DNA from: NZWG01 sp964478995
GTDB lineage: Bacteria; Fidelibacterota; Marinisomatia; Marinisomatales; UBA1611
Reading direction: 5' to 3'
Length of the DNA: 6,280 bases
NCBI GenBank assembly: GCA_964478995.1
Contig: CAYZJY010000097.1
Coordinates: forward strand, 1 to 6,280
A program made the translations under genes and the position numbers. The first letter of the stretch is position 1, and every line of letters starts with the position of its first letter. Shown piece after piece: positions 1 to 6,180 of the stretch. A model generated the notes under the pieces. That model saw only the letters and a program-made list of their open reading frames with translations. It was not told the DNA's origin and searched no databases.

Positions 1-878
1 TAGTAAAGGATAAGGAATATGATCTGAATGAGGATTCAACGAGATGGATAGTCGGAGAATGTAATTATGATTTAATAGCAATGAGTGTATCGAGGTTCTA
101 TCCTGCAGACTTTGAACTGCAATTTGAAGGCGATCTAGGGGATTCAGTGACCGTTGACCCCTATGGCACCATAGTTCCATTCAGAGTAAAAAATGTAACC
201 CATGATGATGAGCCACCTTTTCGAATTTCAGATTTCAATGGTGATGGTGATTGGGATTCCGATGAATCCATATCCATTCGTCCCTATGCGGCCGTTGCTG
301 ATGGGCCACTGATCTCAATTCGCTTTGGGCATCCAACGGTAATTACTGAAACAATAATCTATGATACGACTATTGTTGGAGATGATACCACTTTTTCAGA
401 GACAACAGTAATAAGTGTTGATTCTCTTCCCCAAAATCAGGTTGTCGATCCCGTTGCTGGAGATATTTTTCACATTGAGATAGACCGTCCATTCTCCATG
501 GCCGACCTTTATGGTTTTACGACATCTGCTTCTAGCATAAATGCAGATACTGCTGCAGCATACCTAGATAATATTGCAGTTGTCCCCAACCCTTACGTTG
601 TTGCTGCATCTTGGGAGCCACGCCACCAATACCAATCAGGCAGGGGACCCAGGAAGATCGATTTCATCAATCTCCCCAATGAGTGTACGATCAAGATATT
701 CACCCTCTCTGGTTATTTGGTCACAACGATCCACCATAATGATGTCTATGAGAATGGGACCGAGTCTTGGAACCTACTTTCAAAAGATAATCTTGAGATT
801 GCCTATGGAGTGTATCTATATCATGTTGATGCACCTGGCATTGGAGAACATACAGGAAAGTTTGCGGTGATCAAATGA
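1..878 (+). CDS. C-terminal part of a surface protein with T9SS-type tail (5' partial)
   Basis: The reading frame is open from base 3 through the ATG at 81 to TGA 876-878, giving 291 visible residues, so the gene begins left of the window and the ATG at 81 is internal. The visible part has a module starting near 'FYPADFELQF', with 'VPFRVKNVT' after it. Next comes a perfect 12-residue EF-hand-like loop (231-266), then 'GDIFHIEIDRPF' and 'LYGFTTS'. The C-terminal domain of roughly 100 residues opens with 'VVPNPYVVAASWE' and ends 'YGVYLYHVDAPG...GKFAVIK'. That tail has the NP motif, the central 'IKIFTLSGYLV' strand and the final basic strand seen in T9SS-like sorting domains of FCB surface proteins. 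I infer an outer-membrane-exported or surface-attached protein; the N-terminal function cannot be seen. It overlaps the next gene by ATGA, which implies translational coupling to the PorV-like barrel. Confidence 0.85.
   Translation, partial: VKDKEYDLNEDSTRWIVGECNYDLIAMSVSRFYPADFELQFEGDLGDSVTVDPYGTIVPFRVKNVTHDDEPPFRISDFNGDGDWDSDESISIRPYAAVADGPLISIRFGHPTVITETIIYDTTIVGDDTTFSETTVISVDSLPQNQVVDPVAGDIFHIEIDRPFSMADLYGFTTSASSINADTAAAYLDNIAVVPNPYVVAASWEPRHQYQSGRGPRKIDFINLPNECTIKIFTLSGYLVTTIHHNDVYENGTESWNLLSKDNLEIAYGVYLYHVDAPGIGEHTGKFAVIK
231..266 (+). other. EF-hand/dockerin-like calcium-binding loop in the surface protein
   Basis: The encoded residues DFNGDGDWDSDE match the DxNxDGxxDxxE calcium loop: acidic or Asn side chains at positions 1, 3, 5, 9 and 12, and Gly at 6. 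No second loop is visible nearby. Such single loops are common in secreted bacterial proteins and dockerin-type linkers. Calcium binding is inferred from the pattern only. Confidence 0.6.
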
Positions 879-1918
879 TGAAAAGATCCATTGCCACTAT
901 TTCTATCTCATTGACATTTTTATTTTGTCAGAATAATGTTGCTACAACATCTGCAGCATTTCTTGAAATAGGGCCAGGTGCGAGGGCGCTGGGAATGGGT
1001 AGTGCATTTGTCTCTGTAGCCAATGACGCTAGTTCGCTCTATTGGAACCCTGCTGGAATCGTGAATGTATCCAAGCCTGAGATCCAGTCATTTTATTCAC
1101 CATGGTTAGTTGAGACAGAGTTTTACTATAATACGGCCATTGTCCCATTAGGGACCTTTGGTACTCTAGGGCTTTCCTTTACAGCGGTAACCATGGATGA
1201 GATGATGGTCAGGACTGTCCAGGATCCCGAGCCCAATGAATATGGTCAAAAATTTGATGCCGGCAATATTGCAATGGGGATCGCATTTGCAAAAAAACTT
1301 ACAGACCGATTTTCGTTTGGTGTGAAGACGAAATTCATACAGGAATCGATCTGGCAGATGAGTGCTCAGGGTGTTGCTGTTGACATAGGGACCCTATTCA
1401 TAACAAAGAGAGATCTAAGAATAGGAATGAGCATATCCAATTTTGGAGGAAAACTCGGCATGGAGGGAGTTAATACTCTGGTTGACATTGATGTAGATGA
1501 AAACATATATGGGAACAATGACAGGATCGATGGCAGTTTGGGTACATCAAAGTGGCCTCTTCCTCTGATGTTTAGATTTGGCCTAAGCCGTGAATTTACC
1601 TTTGCCCAGAACATGAAGTGTCTTGTGGCGGTGGATGCGATCCATCCCAATAATAATCCTGAATATTTGAACATGGGAATCGAATATAGTGCCATGGACA
1701 TGGTCTTTCTAAGGATTGGAAAGTCGCATACGCTTTATGAACTCAAGTTCAAGGATGGAGAGGGAACCCAGGGAATTGGACCCGAACAGGGATTGTCATT
1801 TGGAGGTGGGATCAAGTATCAAATTCCAAGAGGACCGATCATCCACATTGACTATGTCTTTACTGATTTTGGCGTCTTTAAGAATATTGAAGGTTATTCG
1901 ATCAGTCTAGAGTTCTAA
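875..1918 (+). CDS. PorV/PorQ-family outer-membrane beta-barrel protein
   Basis: This 347-residue protein begins with a signal peptide (about residues 1-27, basic MMKR then a hydrophobic stretch, probable cut near TTSA). The family signature follows at residues 29-61, including 'GPGARALGMGSAF' and 'SLYWNPAG'. The rest is alternating hydrophobic/polar strands with Gly-rich turns, ending in 'YSISLEF', a C-terminal Phe typical of barrels inserted by the BAM machinery. In the T9SS of Bacteroidota, PorV is a FadL-like shuttle or attachment protein that receives cargo leaving the SprA channel. FCB genomes often hold many paralogues beside cargo genes, so this one may serve the upstream tailed protein rather than be the core PorV. 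The ATG at 875 overlaps the previous stop (ATGA); a second ATG at 878 is also possible. No good Shine-Dalgarno site is present, so coupled translation is likely. Confidence 0.85.
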   Translation: MMKRSIATISISLTFLFCQNNVATTSAAFLEIGPGARALGMGSAFVSVANDASSLYWNPAGIVNVSKPEIQSFYSPWLVETEFYYNTAIVPLGTFGTLGLSFTAVTMDEMMVRTVQDPEPNEYGQKFDAGNIAMGIAFAKKLTDRFSFGVKTKFIQESIWQMSAQGVAVDIGTLFITKRDLRIGMSISNFGGKLGMEGVNTLVDIDVDENIYGNNDRIDGSLGTSKWPLPLMFRFGLSREFTFAQNMKCLVAVDAIHPNNNPEYLNMGIEYSAMDMVFLRIGKSHTLYELKFKDGEGTQGIGPEQGLSFGGGIKYQIPRGPIIHIDYVFTDFGVFKNIEGYSISLEF

Positions 1919-1923
1919 CCCCA

Positions 1924-3690
1924 ATGCGGAACCTTTGCCTTGTAGCAGTATTCATATTTTTATCTTGTTCATCAAATATAAAAACAGAAATGTCTCCCAA
2001 CACTGATACAACGAGATTCCATGATTTGTTGGACGATGAGTGGAAAAAAGGGATAGAACGCTACCCAGAGTGGGCAACACAATTAGGAGACAATCGATTT
2101 AATGACCAATTGAATGATGCCTCATACCAGACCATCATTGATCGCCAGAATGAGACAATGGATCTCCTCAAAAAGGTAGAGGACATAGACCGATCAAAGT
2201 TGTCCAATGATGACCAACTAAACCATGATCTATATCTCAAGGATCTAACCCATGGCATAGAGGGGTTCAAATATCTATCCTACCTCATGCCCATTGATCA
2301 AATGGGTGGTATTCAAATTGGATTTGCTGGCATGTCCAATTACATGCCGTTCAAGACCTTGATGGACTACGAGAACTATGTTGCAAGAATGAGGGCCTTT
2401 CCAACAAAGGTAGTTCAGACCATCGATCTCATGAAAAGAGGTGTGGATAGTGGATGGGTTCCACCAAAGATCGTTCTTCAAGCGGTCCCAGAGCAGATCA
2501 GGGTGCAGTTTGAGACCCCAGTAGAGGATTCACCATTATTTCAACCTTTCATTGATTTTCATGATTCCATATCACCCGAAGATCAAAAGAGATTGTCAGA
2601 TGAGTTGAGAGATGTTATTGAGAGTGATGTATATCCATCTTATCGATCACTTTTATCATTTTTCTTAGAGGATTACCTGCCAAATTGCAGAGAGTCCATA
2701 GCCTGTGCTGATTTCCCTAGTGGTGATGAATATTATAGATACCAGATCAGGGGCTATACCACGACGGACATGACGGCACAAGAGATACACGATATTGGCG
2801 TTAAAGAAGTTGCAAGAATAAAATCTGAGATGATGGTTGTGATCGAAGAGTCTGGCTTTAATGGAAGTTTTGAAGAATTCTTGACCTTTCTTAGAACGAG
2901 CCCAGAGTTCTATTTTGAATCTGAAGATGAACTGCTAGATGCTTATCGAGCCATATGTAAAAAGGCAGATGCACAACTTCCAAAATTCTTTGGCAGACTA
3001 CCCAGGCTACCTTATGGTGTCAAGGCAATACCCGATTACCAAGCACCTGCGTCCCCTACAGCCTACTACTATCCTGGAAGTCAAAGGGCAGGACGATCAG
3101 GATATTTCATGGCCAATACATATCAACTTGATACCCGACCGAAGTATGAGATGGAGGCATTATCGATACATGAAGCGGTACCTGGGCATCATTTACAGAT
3201 ATCATTGGCCCAGGAGTTAGAGGATATCCCAATGTTCAGGCGGCATGGGGGCTACACGTCATTTGTTGAAGGATGGGGACTGTATTCAGAAAAATTAGCA
3301 GAGGAGATGGGGTTCTATGAAGACCCATATAGTAAGTTTGGACAATTGACCTATGAGATGTGGCGCGCTTGTAGGCTTGTGGTAGATACAGGCATGCATG
3401 CTCTTGGATGGACCAGATCTGATGCCATCAATTACATGTCAAAAAACACAGCAAAGACAGGTAATGACATCAAGGTCGAGATAGACCGTTACATTGCCTG
3501 GCCTGGCCAGGCTCTTGCCTATAAGATAGGTGAATTGAGAATTCGTGATCTTCGGAAGAGGGCAGAGCAGGCGATGGGGGCGAATTTTAATATTCGTGAT
3601 TTCCATGATGTGATTCTGGGAGATGGTGCCGTCCCTCTGGATATTCTTGAAAGACATGTCGAACAATACATTGAGTCCAATGCGAATTGA
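1924..3690 (+). CDS. DUF885-family putative zinc metallopeptidase, lipoprotein
   Basis: The 588-residue product is of normal full length for the DUF885 family. Residues 1-15 form a lipoprotein-type signal ('VFIFLSC', lipidated Cys15 inferred; the lipobox has Leu at -2 and Phe at -3, so it is slightly atypical). Family landmarks in order are 'QLGDNRFNDQLND' (53-65), 'GDEYYRY' (from 267), 'YYYPGSQRAGRSGYF', 'HEAVPGHHLQ' (H416, E417, H422), 'EGWGLYSEKL' (from E449), 'RYIAWPGQALAYKIGELRI' (PGQ at 527-529) and 'FHDVILGDGAVPL'. H416, H422 and E449 are the likely metal ligands and E417 the catalytic acid, by analogy with HExxH-type gluzincins; this is inference. All key motifs are intact. The protein is probably anchored in the envelope and cuts peptides, but the substrate is unknown. 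It starts 5 bases after the previous stop with no Shine-Dalgarno site, consistent with coupled translation in one operon. Confidence 0.9.
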   Translation: MRNLCLVAVFIFLSCSSNIKTEMSPNTDTTRFHDLLDDEWKKGIERYPEWATQLGDNRFNDQLNDASYQTIIDRQNETMDLLKKVEDIDRSKLSNDDQLNHDLYLKDLTHGIEGFKYLSYLMPIDQMGGIQIGFAGMSNYMPFKTLMDYENYVARMRAFPTKVVQTIDLMKRGVDSGWVPPKIVLQAVPEQIRVQFETPVEDSPLFQPFIDFHDSISPEDQKRLSDELRDVIESDVYPSYRSLLSFFLEDYLPNCRESIACADFPSGDEYYRYQIRGYTTTDMTAQEIHDIGVKEVARIKSEMMVVIEESGFNGSFEEFLTFLRTSPEFYFESEDELLDAYRAICKKADAQLPKFFGRLPRLPYGVKAIPDYQAPASPTAYYYPGSQRAGRSGYFMANTYQLDTRPKYEMEALSIHEAVPGHHLQISLAQELEDIPMFRRHGGYTSFVEGWGLYSEKLAEEMGFYEDPYSKFGQLTYEMWRACRLVVDTGMHALGWTRSDAINYMSKNTAKTGNDIKVEIDRYIAWPGQALAYKIGELRIRDLRKRAEQAMGANFNIRDFHDVILGDGAVPLDILERHVEQYIESNAN

Positions 3691-4906
3691 TTTCTCAAAT
3701 ACGCGCCATGATGGTCGATCCAATGCATTGGCCATGGGACTTAAATTATTCTTAATTACCATCATGGTGCTGCAGCCATTGAACGCTTGCAAATTATGGG
3801 CGGTCTGTACAAAGTCGGAGATCACATTGCCAACCTTGACCAGTGAGGGAAGGTCTGTGCTGGATGGACAGTTGACCTCATTCTACCATCAATCTCAGGC
3901 CATGCTTGATGGCTGGTCTCTTTTAAGTTATAGTGATAACTACCAAGGAAACATTGTTCCTCTTTGCCGTTCTGCCGATCCAGCGACCAATGATTCCACG
4001 CTATACTGGGAGACAGTTGAGACCCTATTGGATGAGGACCTTGGGAGAATAGGCATTGGGCACCTCAGAGTTGCCACATCAGGTCTGAACTCCATACCGA
4101 ACCCTCACCCATGGATGTTTCATGATAATGGCGTGTCCTACTCGCTTATCCATAATGGTACCGTAGACAAAGGCCTGCTACATGATCTTATTACCAATTA
4201 TGGATCTGATCCTTCATGGTTGGAATTGCATCCTCCACAAACATTTGGTGGAGGAGATTGGAAAAGCATGGGTTGGGGTAATGTTGTTGACTCTGAACTG
4301 ATCCTATTATTTGTCATGAAAAGAATTGATGATGAGCAAGACATGATTGAAGGGTTTAAACTGGCCATGTCAGACCTCATCAATTCAGGCATCAGTGCAG
4401 GTCAGTTGAACCTCATTTTTTCTGATGGTGCATCCTTGATGGTGTTTGGCGGAAGCAATGGTCTGTTCATTAATGAATATCCAGAGTATTATTCTGTAAT
4501 GACCCAACCACCAAGCACTGATGGCTCACAATGGCAAGGGATCGATCATCAAGAATTGGTCATCATTGGTTCAGACAGCCTAACGCGTTATCCTGACTTC
4601 ATCACCAATAACCTAGATGATGAGACGGTTTTGGTCCCATCATACTTCAGGATGCTGCCTGCTTATCCCAATCCCTTCAACGGTGCCATTGCCTTCATGT
4701 TAGACGGCCTGGTTGCCAGTGACATCCATGTGTCCATCTACTCCATAATGGGGGAAAAGGTAGATCAGTTTGATGTTCTCGGTCCAATAAATGATAAGGT
4801 TAGAGTCGAGTGGAGGCCTCCGGTCAACTTGGCCTCAGGAACATATTTCATAAGAGCGGGTACAAGAAAAATTGAAGAAACTCAGAAGATTCTATTCATA
4901 AAATAG
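3680..4906 (+). CDS. Exported class II glutamine amidotransferase-like protein with T9SS sorting tail
   Basis: From the ATG at 3680 the product has 408 residues. A hydrophobic signal segment ('LKLFLITIMVLQPLNA') leads directly into 'CKLWAVC', which matches the N-terminal 'CRLxxx' nucleophile of YafJ-like class II amidotransferases. Further motifs follow: 'GHLRVATSG' (H128, R130), 'NPHPW' (H143), 'IHNGT' (158-160) and 'DSELILL' (204-206). These line up with the family's HxRxAT, NxHPF, HNG and DSE blocks. Such domains remove the amide from glutamine or related amides using an N-terminal Cys. Residues about 325-408 form a T9SS type A-like sorting domain ('AYPNPFNG', 'VSIYSIMGEKV', 'SGTYFIRAG', 'QKILFIK'). 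The start is uncertain. ATG 3680 overlaps the peptidase gene by 11 bases and favours coupling, while ATG 3734 gives a shorter, more standard signal peptide (390 residues). Neither has a Shine-Dalgarno site. The true substrate is unknown. Confidence 0.82.
   Translation: MRIDFSNTRHDGRSNALAMGLKLFLITIMVLQPLNACKLWAVCTKSEITLPTLTSEGRSVLDGQLTSFYHQSQAMLDGWSLLSYSDNYQGNIVPLCRSADPATNDSTLYWETVETLLDEDLGRIGIGHLRVATSGLNSIPNPHPWMFHDNGVSYSLIHNGTVDKGLLHDLITNYGSDPSWLELHPPQTFGGGDWKSMGWGNVVDSELILLFVMKRIDDEQDMIEGFKLAMSDLINSGISAGQLNLIFSDGASLMVFGGSNGLFINEYPEYYSVMTQPPSTDGSQWQGIDHQELVIIGSDSLTRYPDFITNNLDDETVLVPSYFRMLPAYPNPFNGAIAFMLDGLVASDIHVSIYSIMGEKVDQFDVLGPINDKVRVEWRPPVNLASGTYFIRAGTRKIEETQKILFIK
4652..4903 (+). other. 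T9SS type A-like sorting domain (C-terminal tail)
   Basis: The last 84 residues of the amidotransferase-like protein carry the usual order of a T9SS tail. There is a Pro/Asn-rich opening (LPAYPNPFN), a strand with 'SIMGEKV', 'SGTYFIR' before the penultimate strand and a basic ending. In Bacteroidota such tails direct periplasmic proteins to the outer-membrane translocon and are then cut off. The upstream surface protein ends in a related but more diverged NPY-type tail. Confidence 0.8.
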
Positions 4907-4974
4907 AAAAGTTGATATAAATTCGCCGGCTTTATCCAAGACCATTAAACAATTTTGAACAGGGGAGTCATTCA
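4907..4974 (+). promoter_or_regulatory. Intergenic gap between envelope operon and sigma factor gene
   Basis: This 68-base gap is the first real break in the gene chain. No terminator hairpin is visible; the only dyad is GCCGGC. A TTGATA hexamer lies at 4912-4917, but no convincing -10 box follows at the right distance. The sigma gene may be read through from the operon or have a promoter that does not match the standard consensus. Confidence 0.3.
4961..4967 (+). promoter_or_regulatory. Ribosome binding site deciding the TTG start of the sigma factor
   Basis: AGGGGAG (with core GGAG at 4964-4967) ends 7 bases before TTG 4975. No ATG or GTG lies at a suitable distance, and the next in-frame ATG (5104) falls inside conserved region 1.2 of the protein, so TTG is the best start. 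Confidence 0.7.
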
Positions 4975-5910
4975 TTGGCAAAGACCAAGAAATCCAAAGA
5001 AAAAGAACAAGATAAGCCCGAGGCTGCAACCAAGGCAGCAGAGGTAAAAGACCCGCCTAAGAAAAAGGGTAAGCCCAGTAAGGTATCAAGCGGGAGTATC
5101 AGCATGTATCTTGCTGAGATCGGTAGGTTCAATCCCTTGCCTCCAGAGCGTGAGGTTGAATTGGCGATCAGGATACAAAACGGTGATGAGAGGGCGATGA
5201 AAGAACTCGTAGAGGCTAACCTAAGATTTGTCGTATCTGTTGCAAAAAAATATCAAGGTAATGGGCTATCCCTTGCTGACATAATCAATGAAGGTAACAT
5301 GGGCCTGATCAAGGCAGCCAAACGTTTTGACCATACCCGTGGTTTCAAGTTCATATCCTATGCGGTGTGGTGGATCCGTCAGTCCATTCTGCAAGCGCTT
5401 GCAGAACAGTCAAGGCTCATTCGCCTACCACTTAATCGAGTCGGTACGATCACCAAGATCACAAGGGCCGCTGAGAAACTGGAGGCTGAGGTAGAGCGTC
5501 AGCCTAAGGGAGATGAGATAGGTGCACAACTTGAGATGAGCGGAGATGAGGTTCTAATGGCGATGCAATATTCTCGTAGGCATAGTTCATTAAATTCTCC
5601 TTTTCAAGAAGGAGAGAACAGTAGTCTCCTTGATATCATAGAAGATGCAGAGGCCGAAGAGCCTGAGGCGAAGATCATGATGGAGTCCATGAGCGAGGAG
5701 GTCAATGGCGCTCTAGAGACCCTGTCAGAGCGTGAGCGAGTGGTACTTGAAATGTATTTTGGCATCAATAGAGATAGCGCAATGACCTTAAATGAGATAG
5801 GAGAAGAATTTGACCTGACACGTGAGCGTGTGCGTCAGATCAAAGAAAAGGCGATACAGCGTCTTCGTCATAGATCGAGGAGTAAGAACCTACGTAGATA
5901 TCTGGGATGA
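4975..5910 (+). CDS. rpoD: Primary RNA polymerase sigma factor (sigma-70 group 1, RpoD/SigA type)
   Basis: The 311-residue protein directs RNA polymerase to housekeeping promoters. Residues 1-40 are a Lys/Glu/Ala-rich, probably disordered tail in place of region 1.1. Region 1.2 follows ('SMYLAEIGRFNPLPPEREVELA', 43-64), then region 2 ('EANLRFVVSVAKKY', 'LSLADIINEGNMGLIKAAKRFD', 'YAVWWIRQSILQALAEQ', 80-145). Region 3 starts near 'RLIRLPLNRVG', an acidic 3.2 linker lies at 'LLDIIEDAEAEEPE', and region 4 has the helix-turn-helix ('LNEIGEEFDLTRERVRQIKEKA', about 272-293). The short form without region 1.1, and 'WWIRQSILQALAEQ', match primary sigma factors of Bacteroidota and relatives. In 2.4, Trp132, Trp133 and Gln136 are kept, while the position matching E. 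coli Thr440 is Leu139. It starts at TTG. A closely related group 2 factor is a less likely alternative. Confidence 0.93.
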   Translation: MAKTKKSKEKEQDKPEAATKAAEVKDPPKKKGKPSKVSSGSISMYLAEIGRFNPLPPEREVELAIRIQNGDERAMKELVEANLRFVVSVAKKYQGNGLSLADIINEGNMGLIKAAKRFDHTRGFKFISYAVWWIRQSILQALAEQSRLIRLPLNRVGTITKITRAAEKLEAEVERQPKGDEIGAQLEMSGDEVLMAMQYSRRHSSLNSPFQEGENSSLLDIIEDAEAEEPEAKIMMESMSEEVNGALETLSERERVVLEMYFGINRDSAMTLNEIGEEFDLTRERVRQIKEKAIQRLRHRSRSKNLRRYLG

Positions 5911-5933
5911 TCGGTCCTATTACCACTATATGT

Positions 5934-5963
5934 AAAAAGGAGCATTCATGCTCCTTTTTTTTT
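5934..5963 (+). terminator. Rho-independent terminator after the sigma factor gene
   Basis: A perfect stem GGAGCA/TGCTCC around the loop TTCA (5939-5954) is preceded by five A and followed by nine T. The A-tract can pair with the start of the T-tract to extend the stem. It lies 23 bases after the sigma stop codon and should end the sigma transcript. The five A on the left could give weak termination from the other strand too, but no gene faces it. Confidence 0.9.
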
Positions 5964-6042
5964 ACATGGAACAAGTTTTTAATTCGTTTGCCATTGATCG
6001 ACCAAGGCCATGAAATTTTTTTGCAAGATCGTTGATTATTAC

Positions 6043-6072
6043 TTGTGCTCTCTTTTTATGTATGCTTATATT
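6043..6072 (+). promoter_or_regulatory. Candidate promoter for the gene at 6181
   Basis: TTGTGC (6043-6048) and TATATT (6067-6072), separated by 18 bases, make a fair sigma-70-like pair, with a TG at 6063-6064 near the extended -10 position. It sits downstream of the terminator and would leave a leader of about 100 bases. The match is moderate and this organism's sigma factor may prefer other boxes. Confidence 0.35.
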
Positions 6073-6082
6073 AGGCATGCCT
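6073..6082 (+). repeat. 10-base palindrome just after the candidate -10 box
   Basis: AGGCATGCCT is a perfect dyad directly adjoining TATATT. Its right half, extended to GCATGCCTTGG (6076-6085 region), is nearly the inverse of CCAAGGCCATG at 6002-6012, apart from one extra C. Its position would suit an operator, but a palindrome this short can arise by chance. Confidence 0.3.
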
Positions 6083-6170
6083 TGGATAAGATAGTTTACT
6101 GATCTGTTCCTTATAAGTGCACTCTACATACCTACCGTACATAAAAAGTAAATAAACATAAACAAACCTT

Positions 6171-6175
6171 GGAGG
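6171..6175 (+). promoter_or_regulatory. Ribosome binding site of the gene at 6181
   Basis: GGAGG lies 5 bases before ATG 6181 and behind an A-rich leader. It is a full-strength Shine-Dalgarno site, unlike those of the operon-internal genes, and fixes the start of the last gene. Confidence 0.8.
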
Positions 6176-6180
6176 TTTAA

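Noticed and set aside
920..935. Possible lipobox in the PorV-like protein (Cys18 in TFLFCQN)
   Set aside because: Phe at -1 does not fit a signal peptidase II site, and PorV-family barrels are normally cut by signal peptidase I; the TTSA site further on fits better.
1366..1701. 111-codon open frame on the minus strand inside the PorV-like gene
   Set aside because: The + strand frame is clearly a barrel protein; the antisense product is Met/Ser/Pro-rich with no recognisable motif.
3623..3679. Longest start (ATG 3623) for the amidotransferase-like gene
   Set aside because: It would add 19 residues lying wholly within the conserved 3' end of the DUF885 gene and give an unlikely long stretch before the signal peptide.
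3439..3825. 128-codon open frame on the minus strand
   Set aside because: It lies antisense to the conserved end of the DUF885 gene and the start of the next gene, has no ribosome binding site or domain-like sequence, and is best explained as a shadow frame.
4912..4940. TTGATA as a -35 box for the sigma factor gene
   Set aside because: No acceptable -10 hexamer is found 16-18 bases downstream, so it is only mentioned in the description of the gap.
6014..6135. Short open frame of about 23 codons on the minus strand in the last intergenic region
   Set aside because: It is very short, lacks a ribosome binding site, and its sequence overlaps the promoter and leader of the + strand gene.
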